A stretch of 64,000 nucleotides of DNA. It comes from Acanthaster planci (Eukaryota; Echinodermata; Asteroidea; Valvatida; Acanthasteridae). Shown here one piece after another: positions 48,931 to 61,158 of the stretch (positions are counted from its first letter, which is position 1; each line of letters opens with the position of its first letter). The position numbers were made by a program, and so were the translations under genes. The stretch covers positions 232,733 through 296,732 of the forward strand of contig NW_019091458.1 in NCBI RefSeq assembly GCF_001949145.1, given 5' to 3'. Below the pieces are notes generated by a model. That model was given only the letters and a program-made list of their open reading frames with translations. It ran no database searches and was not told the DNA's origin.

Positions 48931-51186
48931 TCAGGCATGCCTGGTATCATAGACATTTTTTATCACAACTGTTACCAGTCACTCTACATCAGGCTGCCAC
49001 AATTAGCAGAAGATTCACACTAGGTTAGTAACTGCTTTTTCCTCAAGATGTATAGCTGTGTTAAACAGAGGTGTATCATTTGTTATTTTGTAGTGGTAGA
49101 TTACTATTTAGTATTCTTAGAGCTGCATGTGATTTTCTAAGACTCTGTGAGTTATTTTTTGCTTATTACCGGCAGCCATTCATTCCTCTCCGCCCACTGG
49201 TTGGCAAATATCATAACTGATGATGTGGTAAGAAGGTCTATGCTCGACAATTTATCAGAGCAGGCAGTTGTTTTTTTTTTCGAAAAAGGAAAAAATTCAC
49301 TAAGTGTTCTCCCCCCACTAGAAGAGGAAAGTGAAGATCTGATTTGCTTTTGTTAATTTTGTTGTGTAATAGCTTTTTGCAATCATGAGATGCTACAAAC
49401 ACACAGGCATCTGGAAATCAGGGGAGACAGTAACCAATTCCATGCTGCACAAGACTTTATACGTTGTTTTCTAATTGTTAAAAATTCAATCGTGTGGGAT
49501 GTAAATAAGAATTTCAGCTCATGTAAAGAAAAGGGAGTTTGCCTTTGAATTGAACCGATTGTGAGGGTGATTTGTAGCTTGAAAAGGAAAATGGTTGAAA
49601 TAATTGTATCCACAGTGTGGGTATTTGGTATAAGAAAGTGTGTTGAGAATATAGCATGCACAGGCATGGTTCGGGGGGGGGGTGTATAGGGGGCTTCAGC
49701 CTCTGCCTCTTCCCAAAAAACCTTTTGTCTAGTCCCCCCCCATAAAAAAATTGAATCAAACAAAACGCTGGAAAATATTGGATTTGCAATTCTGCATTTG
49801 ATTTATTTTTTAAATTAGATGAACCGTCCATGATCATTTTGTAGGGTCATTATGCTCAACATATCAGCCTGATAGATTTTCTCCCAAAGTGAAAGAGCAA
49901 TGGCAAAAGTTAAAATGTAACGTGAAATGGGAAGGGTCTGACCCTCTGAAGAAATTTGCTCCAGAACTGCACCTGGGCATGCATTGTTCATACCTCAATG
50001 TTGCATGGAATTCCAAAGGATTGTACTCGAGTTACTCGTCCTTTAGACGTTCGGCAAAGTTTCACCTCAATTTAATGTTTACTTTTTTCTTCCCTTTGTC
50101 ATGTCATTAATTAACCATTTTGACAGTTGGCCAGTCTTTCAGTGAGTTTATTAATTGACCTTTCTTTTGTAAGAAACTCAATTTGTCTCAAAAAGTAGAT
50201 ATGCATTCTGTTGTAAGAATTATGATTTGTATTCAGGAGTTATCCAATGATAGGCTGACCGTTTTTGGCGAGGGAGGGACTTAGAAAGTTCATGGTGGAA
50301 ATGGGGTGGGTTTTTAGACTTCTTAAAGGTACTGACATAAAAATGAAGGATCTTGATAAGCAATATTATTCTCATCACAATAAGACAGGTATTCACAGTC
50401 CTCCCAAGTTCAGATGTATGCACCAGAGAGTTGGCTATAAGATTGGTGTACGCTTCAGGTTTGGATGCCCAGCTTGGTCACATAGGTTTTCTGTATGAAC
50501 CAATGCAACACTGGCACTGCTATGCTGACACTTATATTGCAGGTTAGTAAGATTTCTTTGGCAATACCATTCAATTTTGGGCCCAAATATTGACAGTGTG
50601 CCGTGTTGGATCCAGGTTTGGCTATTATACAGGTATCTGTAAACAGTGAGAGATTGAAAAGAAGTTGTTTCTGTGCCCGTGTCTTCCTTTTTTAGCAGCT
50701 CAAAGGGGTTGGTTTAAACATCCTAACCCCCCCCCATAAATTTGCCAGATGCGTTGGTTGACGTCACGTTGTTTAGGGATTTTGTATACAAGATGAAGGT
50801 AAAGTTTGAAATTTTGCCTTAAAAGGGGGAATTGTACATGGATGTACTGACGAACCCGGCCAAAGGAATTAGAAGCCATTACTGCTGGGCCATCCTGTTC
50901 ACAAGCAGGTGGTACACATGCACTATATGCCCCTCCAACCAGTAGGGTGTTGTGACATTTAAAGAATTTCCCGCAAGATATTCTTAAGAAAATGGCTGCC
51001 TTTGGTCCCTGAATATCTGCTGACGTACCCACCCCCACCCCAGAGGCTGATCTAAAGGGGGGGTGGGGGGTTACAACCTCTCCGTTCAGTCGCTGACAGA
51101 ATGAATTACTTCTAGTGAAATGATGGAAAATGAGAAGACCTACAAAAAGAATCCTCAATGAGGATTGCGCCGTCCATTTATCTATT

Positions 51187-51376
51187 TATCTGGTTCGTAA
51201 GTGACTTTGTCACAAAGGCAGGCGTGCTAGGATTTCAGGCTCCCATTGGATGATCGCTGAAGTTGCGCATTAACTTGAGATTCCATGGTTCCATGTTAAC
51301 GGCAATCAATGCATGTTACTCTGTGCAGTGCATATGCAGTGGGCGTGGTTTAAACTGAAGTGACATCACAGTTACT
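51187..51376. mobile_element. MITE, same family as 10557-10760, opposite orientation (copy B)
   Basis: TATCTGGTTCGTAAGTGAC starts this copy. Its inner parts (GATCGCTGAAG, CCATGGTTCCATGTTAACGG, GGGCGTGGTTTAAACTGAAG) are reverse complements of copy A. The far terminus has decayed. Confidence 0.78.
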
Positions 51377-51420
51377 CCCCACCCCTACTCCCCACCCCTA
51401 CTCCCCACCCCCAAAATAGG
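51375..51420. repeat. Short tandem repeat CTACTCCCCACCC
   Basis: About three copies of CTACTCCCCACCC directly abut the decayed end of the MITE at 51187-51376. Confidence 0.7.
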
Positions 51421-51509
51421 TCCACCCCCTGAAAGTAGAAAATCCGCAGTATATACTTAAGGCAGATGCCACAGGACAGTGTCCGAAAAGTTTGTTTCCC
51501 AATGTGGAA

Positions 51510-52830
51510 GCAATGTCATGACAAAATCTGCTTAACTTTCCATTGAGCCAGCTGATCTATTCAAAACTGCTCAACAGTAACTTTCCATTGAGCAAGTTAA
51601 GGTCATAGGAAATACCTAACTTTCCACTGAGGCAGCTAATACGTGCGACAAATTTGCCTACTTTTGTTTCCTAACTTACCGTTGAGAAAAAGTCACGAGA
51701 AAAATTGCCCAACTATCCACTGAGCCACTTATACGCTGAGGAAGGAATTTGCTATGTCCAGCAAGCTTGACACTTGAAATAATTTGTCAAAGCTCTTTGA
51801 CGGCAACTTCGAAATTCTCTCTGGATCTTACACGTCTGCACCGACCGTGGCTGCGATGCAATGCATCCCCATTGGCGGATTGGACTAGGGCGTGGCGAGA
51901 TACTCCAAATCCCACTTCGCACAACTTGGTAACACTTGGCGTTAGCTTTGGTAGAATAAATCTCCAAAACGAGGAAGCTCTAACGGTAGATGGCGTGGCT
52001 CAAAAATTAAACCAAAATGGCGGCGCCCATCGCAACATTAGCCTCGAGGAAAGCTCGAGTTTAAATGTCATTTTTCCTATCAAAACAAATGCCTATTTTT
52101 GAATTAACTCCACGAATAATATGGGTCAATGTTCATGTTTGTTTCAGGACCATAGAACTACATAGGCCTACATAAAAACAGACACCTTTCTTAATTATTT
52201 ACACAGATACAACATTACTGTTTGAAAATGGTTGATTATTCATTGGGTTATTTTTCCTACTGTAGGTCTAGTACTAACGTACGTTAGATTAGGCCTATGA
52301 AGAAGTTGCCCATCTCTCCACTAAGCCAGCCAACATTCATAATAATAAGCCCCATTTTTCCATAGGCCTAAGTCATCACAATGTGTTGGCAACCACTTGC
52401 CAAACTTCCACTAAACCGACTACAGGCTAAGGCCTACTGTCAGAAAAACAATCAGCCTATTAAATCAAAGGCCCCTTGAGAAAATCTGGGCCTACCATTG
52501 TCAAAGGGAATTGGAGATGACAAATGCTGCAATTCACAGCCGCGGTGAGCCGTCAAATAGTCACCAAACTTCTACTTTTTATATCATACTTATAATAGAC
52601 CTGGAGGTTGAAAAAACAGAGAGCGAGTTACGTTAGTCACCGTGAAAAGAATTGTCTAATTTTACATGCACCCAGTTAACGGTGACGAAAAAAGTCTAAC
52701 GAATTTAACGGTAATGATAAAAGTGCCTAACTTTCTATTAAGCGGTTACCAGTGATAGGAAATTTGCCTAACTTTCCATTGAGCGAGTTAACGGTGTTAG
52801 GAAAATTTGCCTAACTTTTGTCCAACAGCG
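51510..52830. repeat. Degenerate interspersed minisatellite, CCTAACTTTCCATTGAG core
   Basis: Variants of TTGCCTAACTTTCCATTGAG followed by GTTAACGGTGATAGGAAA recur near 51534, 51578, 51618, 51672, 51710, 52309, 52412, 52727 and 52770. Spacing is mostly 38-54 bases within clusters, with a ~600-base interruption in the middle. Confidence 0.7.
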
Positions 52831-52837
52831 CCATCAC

Positions 52838-52905
52838 GCGGCGGCCTTGGCATTTTGTGCTCGGCAACAACAGCGCCATCACTCGGCAGTCTCCGCATTT
52901 ATCAC
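52838..52905. repeat. Tandem duplication CAACAGCGCCATCAC
   Basis: CAACAGCGCCATCACGCGGC is followed about 45 bases later by CAACAGCGCCATCACTCGGC, giving two copies of a GC-rich unit. Confidence 0.65.
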
Positions 52906-53937
52906 AGCACTTGACGTCACACATCACCACTACACAGAGATCACTTTTTTTCGAATTTGAATTGGTTTAGTTAACTCGCTTTGCCAAAACACAACAAATA
53001 TGGATACAGACAAAGGTGGAACACAGACAAGAAAAAGAGAAATCAGTCATTGGGAAATATTGCAGGAATAGGCCTAACCATGGAGCGCTAGCCGGCTGGC
53101 CTTCCTTCATATTGACCACGTGCGTGGGTGCGTTGGCACACGTGCACGTTGAGTGACATTATAGTTATACAATGGAGGTAGGAAAAGTGAGCGCATGGGG
53201 GTCGCTTTAATCCGTTTATTTTCGCGACTTTGTGTATCATCAAGACAACACGTAAGATATTAGTCTCTAAGGAATCGCTGGCACACCTACGTGATAACTG
53301 ATATGGAGTAAGTACATTTTGCTTTTATTATTCCACACTTTACAGGAATAAAATTCATAGTAGGGGGCCTAGGCGTGGTTTGCCCACGCGTCGGGGAGGA
53401 CGTGTTTTTAATTTGCTCCCGTCATTGTTATGTTTTTGATTTGCTTGCTCGGTTCTTAATTTTGGTCTTTTGTCTATGTGTAGATTTTGAACGGTAGATT
53501 GTGAGCTCTTGTAGTGCGTTTGTGATCATGTTTGCTGTTTTGGTGATCTTTGGAACTGCTGTTGGACCCAAACACCTTTGATCTCATCAGCTTGGTTTGT
53601 CAGCCAGTGGTACTCGGGATGCCAACTGCAGTGCAAATCCATTGACTGTGCTGTATTGTAAATCGCGTGGGAAGTTTCACCGCAGTCTTGGAAGAGACCT
53701 GCTCAACCAGCTCTAGTGTGTTTTTGGAAACCCAAGTTGATGTGATTTTCTCTGATGTTTTAGCCGAGCATCTCATTATTTCATCAATTTGTAAGCCTGT
53801 TCGATTTTATAAGAACTTCTTGTTTGACGTATTGCATGTGTCATCTGTTAAGGAGTTTCCCTACACTACAGTTGCATTTGAGTTTGATCAAGTTAAAACT
53901 ACCATGGAAAATATGCAAACCTGGATGATAGGGTAGA

Positions 53938-54690
53938 CCTTTTGAACACACGAGAGGGTGAATCGTGGAGGAGAATGCACAACATACTTAAATCACCTGT
54001 GTTTTGCACCTCTCCATGAACATTTATGGTTCCAGCAAGAATGGTAGCTGATCCAGGTTTCCAGCTACATCCATCAACAAAAACAGCTAGAAAAACTGTC
54101 ATCCTCCTTACGATGGTTGTTAGTGGGGATATTGAATTAAATCCAGGCCCCAATCCCAGTGTGTCCGATCTTTACGGGGCTTGTGGGATCATAGATAAAG
54201 GGAGAGAAAGAGCGGTATTCTGGGAGGATTGTAACAAATGGAAGCATACTAAATGCAAAAAAAATATACATGTGAGTATAGGGATTTTCAATAAAGGTCT
54301 GATCCATGGTATTGTAGTGAGCGTAGCAGCCCTTGTAGAGCATGCGATGGAAATGTACGAGGGTCCTATGCCGCCATAATGTGTGACACATGTGAATGGT
54401 GGATTCACGAAGCATGTGCAGGTGTCTCGGAGTCTGCTTATAAATCGGCTACTACAGACCTCGGAGGATATGTGGAACTGCATAAATTGTGAACTTTCAT
54501 CATTTCCTGACTCGTTCTTTGAGAACCGTGCATTAGATAATGGTGGAGACTTGGTTGGGGCCGACACCTGGCAAAAACAGTTTGAAGGATCTGCACCATT
54601 GATGGGGAACCGTCAAGAGTCTACCAAGAGAAATTTAAGTTGTCTATTGATCAACTGTCAAACTATTAGAAGAAAGTTGCTGATCTACAA
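53938..54690 (+). pseudogene. N-terminal 2A peptide and PHD-like fingers of the retrotransposon ORF
   Basis: From the ATG at 54026 the frame runs through a hydrophobic stretch into SGDIELNPGP (54122-54151), the signature of 2A ribosome-skipping peptides (DxExNPGP). It then enters a zinc-finger-like segment (CGIIDKG, EDCNKWKHTKC) that has lost one cysteine. After a frame change near 54270-54320 a second finger is readable (PCRACDG, MCDTCEWWIHEAC), followed by WNCINCELSSF. An in-frame TGA at 54016-54018 separates the ATG from an upstream stretch in the same frame. PHD-like fingers before the endonuclease are known in CR1-type elements. The copy is broken, so it is annotated as a relic. Confidence 0.75.
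54125..54151 (+). other. 2A-like ribosome-skipping motif (GDIELNPGP)
   Basis: The nine residues match the DxExNPGP consensus of viral and retrotransposon 2A sequences, where the ribosome fails to join the last Gly and Pro. The motif sits about 40 residues after the ATG at 54026, with a hydrophobic run (VILLTMVV) immediately before it, as is usual for active 2A sequences. Function is inferred from the motif only. Confidence 0.85.
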
Positions 54691-55666
54691 GTCCTCATAA
54701 AGGTGCATTAACCTGATATTATTTGTGGTACGGAGTCATGGCTTAATTCAACTCTTGAGAGTGGCGAAATATTCCCATCTAACTACAAAGTCTTTAGAAG
54801 GATAGAAATACAAACACCCCAGGAGGGGGGTGTTTCAGGCAGTTTCAACCAAATTGGTGTCAAATGAATGTTCCAACATGGATACTACATGCAACTGTGA
54901 CGCTATATAAACGGAAACCAAAAATAGCAAATCCAAAGCAGTCGTGATTGGAACATTTTATCGACCGCCAGATGACAGATGTGGTCAACAAATTGACAAG
55001 CTGACAAAATCTGTGGCTGTACTTAAAGGGAAAATAAACTCTATTGTTGTTGTTATTTTGGGAGATTTTAACCTGCCAAACTTAAACTGGAATAATTACG
55101 CTGTTACCGGATCACAAGACTACAGCAAAATGGCTGGAGATAAGCTCATCAAGATGGTTACTGAATATGGCTTCAAGCAATGTGTCAAAGAGCCCACTCG
55201 GTCACTGGGAGACGTATGTAACATCCTTGATCAAGTTCTTGTGAATAACCAGGGTGTAATTAAGAACAGTGAGATTGTGGAAGGAATTTCTGAGCACGAC
55301 ATGGTTTTAGTCGACACTGATGTAGCTCCAAAGAGGAAGAAGCAACTCAAGAGGAAAGTTTATTTGAAGCAAAAAGCAAACACAGAAGGGTTAGTAAACG
55401 ACGTTAAGGCCTATCAGTTAATCTACAATGCAGTAACAGAAGGTAAATTACCATATTTCAAATGGAAGCACAACCAACAGGTATTGCTTGATCTTTTGGA
55501 AAAGCATATAGCCCACAAGTTTGCATCAAGTAGATATAATCTACCATGGTTCAGTAATGATCTTAAAAGAGAATACAGAAGAAAAAGACGTCCCTACCAG
55601 ACAGCAAAAAAAAGGGAAATCAAGGAGAAGAGTGGCAAGCCTTCAAACAATCTTGCAAAGGTATGA
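54640..55666 (+). pseudogene. APE-type endonuclease domain of the retrotransposon (frameshifted)
   Basis: The domain starts near LSCLLINCQT (about 54640), is interrupted by frame changes up to 54940, and is then open from 54944 to 55666. Visible landmarks are IGTFYRPP, the GDFN motif (55061-55072) with NLNW after it, LDQVLVNN and the SEHD motif (55289-55300). These correspond to the metal-binding and catalytic parts of APE endonucleases that nick target DNA. The end of the frame carries PWFSNDLKREYRRK, the linker to reverse transcriptase. The frame ends early at TGA because of a frameshift. Confidence 0.8.
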
Positions 55667-56245
55667 GAAATCAACTCTGCAAGGCAAGAACTCGGTACAT
55701 ACATGTGTAAATTCGTACATCCAAGAAAATTTTAAGGCAAATCACAAAACTTTCTGGTCATTCATAAAGAAGTTTCAGAGGGAAAATATTGGAGTGTCTG
55801 ATCTGGGAGATGGCGAAAACATCATAAGCGACAGCAGAGCGAAAGCCAACTTATTAAATCAGCAATTTCAGAGTGTCTTTACAAACAAAATTCAAGTAAC
55901 AACAAATGTCATGGGTCATGGAGATGTATGTCCTGGAATCTCCCTGTAACAGATTTCTGGGTGTGGAAAAACAGCTTCAGGAAATTGTTCCATGTAAAGC
56001 ACCAGGGCCAGGTAATATTCCGCCATGGTTGTTAAAACTTCAAGTTGTTGCAGAACCACTAGCACCTGTTCTTCAAGACCTGTTTCAAAATTCAGTGAAT
56101 ACTGGGATAGTACCATCAACATGGAAGACAGCAAATGTTACTGCAGTCTTCAAGAAAGGGGCACGTTCAGGTCCTGCAAATTACCGTCCAGTGTCTCTTA
56201 CCTCCATCCCTTGTAAAGTTCTCGAACATAAAATGTACATGTATA
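55667..56245 (+). pseudogene. Linker and N-terminal reverse transcriptase remnant
   Basis: The reading continues in another frame (about 55667-55949) with FWSFIKKF and the QQFQSVF motif, then in a third frame (55960-56240) with CKAPGPGNIPPWLL, PSTWKTANVTAVFKKG and PANYRPVSLTS. These are the first conserved blocks of non-LTR reverse transcriptases. After VLEHKM the similarity stops abruptly, marking the deletion junction. The fingers-palm catalytic motifs are missing. Confidence 0.8.
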
Positions 56246-56796
56246 GTCTTTACGAGGAAACATATATCTGAAACCTGCAAGAAGGCTCAGAGAGTATGAA
56301 ATATTCTGAGGAGGAACCTTTGGAGCTGTACTCCAAAAGTAAACAAAGCAGCGTTCTTCATGGGTCGACCATTGCTGGAATATTCGTCATCTGCCTGGGA
56401 TCCCCACTTGGTGTCTGACATTCAGCGTTTCGAACAGATCCAAAGACAAGCTGCCAGATTCATTTCCAACAACTGCAGTAGAGCACCTGGCACCGTGACA
56501 AACATACTCAAGGAACTTGGCTGGTCATCCCTTGAGATAGGACGTAAAACCAACAGGTTATTCATGAAGTTCAAGATAATCAATATGTTGGTCAATGTTC
56601 AGTCTGATGGTACCCTCCAAATGTCAGAATCCCCACGGGTCATACAAAAAAAATTGCAAATCCATTCTCACCAGGTTTTTGACATTACCTTCTTCCCCAG
56701 AACAGTCAGGGATTGAAACAACATGCCGCAATCTGTGGTCAGTGCAACATCTGTGTCAGCCTTCAAGGAGGCAGTCGGGCAGTATTTTCATTGATG
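56246..56796 (+). pseudogene. C-terminal domain remnant of the CR1/L2-like retrotransposon
   Basis: Beyond the deletion, similarity resumes with TCKKAQRV, a stop, and then NILRRNLWSCTPKV running into RPLLEYSSSAWDPHL, QRQAARFISN, LGWSSLE and KFKIINM. After a further frame change it ends in WNNMPQSVV and SAFKEAVGQYF with a TGA at 56794-56796. This block order is typical of the region after the reverse transcriptase in CR1/L2-type elements. About 115 nt of 3' untranslated sequence follows. Confidence 0.8.
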
Positions 56797-57440
56797 GGTT
56801 GTTTTAAATTTGCGTCAATCTCCCCATGCAAGGCGTAAACCTAATACAGATGGTGTGATGTTTCCCCTGGATGCTGTGTCCCCTGTACCATACAGATACA
56901 GACAGACCTAGTCCTTGAGACCATGGAGAAAGGAAAAGACCATGTTGAGACTAATCCTAGGAGTAGGACTAGGATCAACACTATGGGTAGGCATGCCTAC
57001 ACTCACTGGCTACAGTACATGTGCATGGCCCGTTTCTGTGAAGATGACACGAGTAACTTTAGTAGGCTTTTTTTATGCCCACTTAGATTTTGCACACATC
57101 TTGCAAATTGTTAATCCCTCCCAAGCAAGTCGTTGGGTGCGATGATGTGCTCACATGCAGCTGTCATACTAGGCCATCCCATATGATATAAGCCCATCAA
57201 GGTCAAAAATAATTTTTTTTTAGCGTGCTAGCCCAACTTCACTTATCCATGCTGTGCATATTTGAATTTTTTAAATGATATTTGGCGCTACTGCATCGGC
57301 ATGATGTAGATCAGTCAATACTAGTCTGAGCGACTTAGACTCTACAAATTGCCTTTTTAAAGATTCAGATATGGTCCTGCGAAACATGGCAATATAAACA
57401 CACTGTATACTCATCAGTGTGAAGTCACCAACTTGGTCTG

Positions 57441-57512
57441 GAATCAACTCGCTCTGAGTCAACTTTGTCTCAGATCAACTCAGTTCCAAGTCAACTTGGT
57501 CTCGAAAGCAGG
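57441..57512. repeat. Short degenerate tandem repeat GAGTCAACTTTGTCTC
   Basis: GAATCAACTC, GAGTCAACTTTGTCTC, GATCAACTCAGTTCC and AAGTCAACTTGGTCTC follow one another at about 18-20 base intervals. Confidence 0.6.
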
Positions 57513-60500
57513 CAACTCTTGAAAGCAGGCACATGGCTGCAGCATGAATAAAAATCTTCCAAGCTACATGTTGTTTCAACACACTTTAGCATACCTGTAC
57601 ACATGTCCTATACTGTCATGGGCAGCTAATACGCAATGCCCGTGGCTGGTTCCCTGCCCAGTCACACTCTGCTTGTGGCAAATCATTGGTAGAACGGCTC
57701 GCACTCTGTGATGTGACATTAAAGAGACAAAACAGCCGTCAGTTTTGTACAAGTGGGGCAAAATTTGTCTGGAGTGGGAAAACGGCAACAAAAAAGGCAA
57801 CATTTTGTCCTCCAAATGAGGAAAAGGCAACTTTTCTGCAATTAGCAACCTAGGGAATAGTTTACCCCATAAGTAATGAGTGAACATACCCATGCAATTT
57901 CAGCTCATAAAGTCAAGTAGATGTTAAGTTATGCCCCCGGATATCCCGGATAAAGTTTTTTGAAAGAAATCCCTATGAATTGGGACAGGGCGCAGTATAT
58001 GACGGAGGATTATACGTCGGGCCCTGTTTATGGGTCTACCTTTCAATAGGCCTACATCCATGATTGTGCACCGTACATGTAGACCTATGTAGGCCGGCAT
58101 CATACATGACAAAAATGTCGAGTTCACACACTTGCTACTGTGACTGAGTTCTGTACTGAGTTCCAAAGCCTTTGAAATTGCATCAATCATGTACTGTCTG
58201 TAGGTCTATTGACCAAATTTCCATTTTTCTTTCCTTTTTTTTTTGAAGTGCCAAATGAACGCTTTGAAAATGTACCCACAATTAAGAAAGTAACTGCTAA
58301 TGTTATGCCTACTTTTCTGAAAATAAGTTTGTACATGTATGTATATTTAGAGGTAATACTAGAATTTATCAACTTTGAGAAACTTCTTACTGTATGTGGG
58401 ATGTGGAATTTTCAGAGATTTGTTTAAGTGTGCCACAAATAGGGAACAGTCAGCTGAATTTGTGCCGATTTCTGGATGCTGTCGTTTTTGTATTTCGGGT
58501 TTTTAAATTTCATGACACCAAAATTGTTCACAGAGGTGATCAGTGGTATGTATTTTAAAGGTTATAATGTCATTATTTACTGTAACTGAATGAATTCAAA
58601 GTTTTTCAGCAACGAGGTCTGGCAATGATGCATTAGGAAAGTCAAGGCTAGTGGACTATACCTCCGTGTACGTGGCCCTACTCCTAAACTAGAAGCAAGT
58701 GGAGGATGGCTTAACATTGGGATAAAGTTCCCCGGCCGTGAACGGTATCAGCCACATACAGGTATTTCTCAATAGTCTTTTTGATTAATTCACCCAGCAG
58801 TTTATCATGTTCAGTTTGCCCAAATGGCCAATTCTTGACCATGATGCCTGTCGATGAATTATTTGTCATCTCGATACCATAATTTTGTTACATTTGTGAT
58901 TTGCTCAAGATCTTCACCGGCAGTGAACATGTACAGCTCCAGACACCAGCAGTTGCGATGATCTCATCTAAGAACGTTAATTTACTGCACACCACATTAG
59001 GTACGTTCAACTAGCATCATTTGTTTGAATGAATCTATTTTTAACATAGGAGTAGCTCCCCTTAGGCGTTCATGCCTTTAAAAGTATAAAGTAAACCAGC
59101 ACAGTCAGTTGCAAAAATTTAGGACCACTCATACAAAATGCATCAACCTGAAGAAAAACCAAACTGAAACCAATATATACAGATATCGGCAGAGACGAGT
59201 CAGTTAACCTACATGTCATGTATTGCTCCACATATGTGACGTGTCACCACAAAATGAGTTGAAAGTAGGAATTTTCAAAAAATTGAGGTATTGGTATTAT
59301 TGAATTCAGCAGAAAAAGAGATTTTCAGTGGTACGTACATTGAATACTTAGGGTAAAGGTATCAGGTGACAATGTGACATTATTCTGGCAGCTTTGAGTC
59401 TTTGGTTTCGGCATATTTTTCACTATTTCAGACCAGGCACGAATAATGCTATCATCAAAACTGCTGAGAAAAAAGACAGTTTTAAATATGTGATCCTACT
59501 AAATATTTGGAATTAAAGAGGAAACGGGTTACTCATTCCAAAAATTACAAAACCTTCAAATTGACCTCTGCTTCAGTATCACTTTGAACCTTCAAAATAG
59601 GAAAGAACGAGATGCATCTTTACTCCCATTTTGTCATAACAGGTCACATATTAAACTTGGTGTGGTTTTCTGCTTGAGTCATGTCTGTTACAGCATCCAT
59701 GGTGAAAGTCAGTGACTGAAGTCCGAGTGTACATGTTCATGTATTCTTGTAAGTTTTGTTTGACAAACTGTGCTTGTGAATGCTAAAAAAGCCGGGTGTT
59801 TTTTGACCATGTGACTTGTTACAGCTGGTATTGTGACTCAGCCGTCCCATGCTTCATTTTGTAAAAATTAGGTGCACTCTTTCTAACATTGTTTTTTTTT
59901 CATTTGCACGGCAGTGGAGAAGTGTAAAGTTTTGGCTGATCTTTGATTCCACAGCCCCCAGCTTTTTTTAAAGTTAAACTTTAGTTCATGGTTTTCAAGT
60001 CTTATTTAATTTTTCAGTTTTGGGTTTTTTTAAGGGTTGATCTTTTTGTTCTTTGGTTTTGATACTTACATGTACATGTAGAATTGGTGTATGAGTCCCT
60101 ATTGATTCAGTTGCCTCCAACTGTGCCGTTGAAGATTCTTCAGTTAATCTGAGTTTCTCTTATTGTGATAGCTTGCTATTTTTCCAGGTCTGTCTCTTAA
60201 TCAAATGCACCCTATATACCTGCATTGCATTGGCACACTTTGATGCTGGACCCCACACATGCATACACACCTGGCATCTGGCAATCAGGTAAGAGATGAC
60301 TCAACGATGTAATTGACACCTGCTAACCCTTCCGATTTGATCGCAATTAGGCAGCTGTGGTGGCTTCACCCTCCACCTATGAAAGGGAAAAAAAGAGGGG
60401 AAGAAACTTTTTGAAGGGGGAAGGGAGCTGCGTGGGGTGGAAAGCGATGGAAGGTGGTTATGTCACTGTGTGTGTGGGAGGGGGGGGAGATAAACTTTCC

Positions 60501-61158
60501 CCTCCCCATAGGGTCAGGAAGATCAGGCATAAATTGAATAATGTATCTGCTTCAGCTGCAAATCTTTCCTTAGTTAAAATAAAGCTGAAGTTGCCACTTG
60601 GTGCAGCCATAAAAAAGTACGGTTCTGTGTTATTTTCTGTTGTCTTAGAGAACTAAACTAAAAACTACAGAGACTGCACAGTGCCAGATGTTATACACTC
60701 TGCAGACATGATGACATATAATTTTTTTGGCAGAGAACATAACCGACAGGAAACCTGTCTCTTGGGGTATAATTTTCTCCAAAATTTACTGATGAAAGCC
60801 ACAATTTTGAATCTTTGAACAGTTTTTGGCAGCTCCTTAAAAATAACATGAAATGAATATTTGTCTTGTAAAAACAAAATTTTCTTATGATAAATGGGTG
60901 AATTAGTTAAATCATTTTATGGTTATCTTAATTTCACAGATCAAGCCCCTTATTGTCATAATATCTGCTCTTGGAACATTGATGAAGGTCCAAGCAAGAC
61001 GGCCAGATTGTGGAATCAAAGAGGGCCAGCAGTCTACAACCTTTAGAAAAGGAGTTTTAGATAATGGTGAAACTGCATGTATCACTTTGCAAATACTGAC
61101 CTTGACCCTAACCCCACCAGATGCAGCATACTGCTGCAGGTGTAAAAGTCTGATGCAC

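Larger units (their letters stand above)
53650..56915 (+). mobile_element. CR1/L2-like non-LTR retrotransposon, frameshifted and internally deleted
   Basis: Parts of one Jockey-superfamily (CR1/L2-type) element appear in order on the plus strand. They are an N-terminal segment with a 2A peptide and two PHD-like zinc fingers, an APE-type endonuclease, the start of a reverse transcriptase, and the element's C-terminal domain. Frames change several times and stops intervene, so this copy is dead. A deletion near 56240 removes most of the reverse transcriptase, including the catalytic Asp-Asp region. The 3' end is placed after an ACAGATACAGACAG tract near 56900, as such elements often end in short repeats. 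The 5' end is uncertain: upstream sequence back to about 53650 includes a frame with no recognisable domain. No target-site duplication was identified. Confidence 0.85.

Noticed and set aside
53667-53936. 89-codon frame upstream of the retrotransposon 2A segment
   Set aside because: No domain recognised; kept only as probable 5' part of the element, not as a separate gene.
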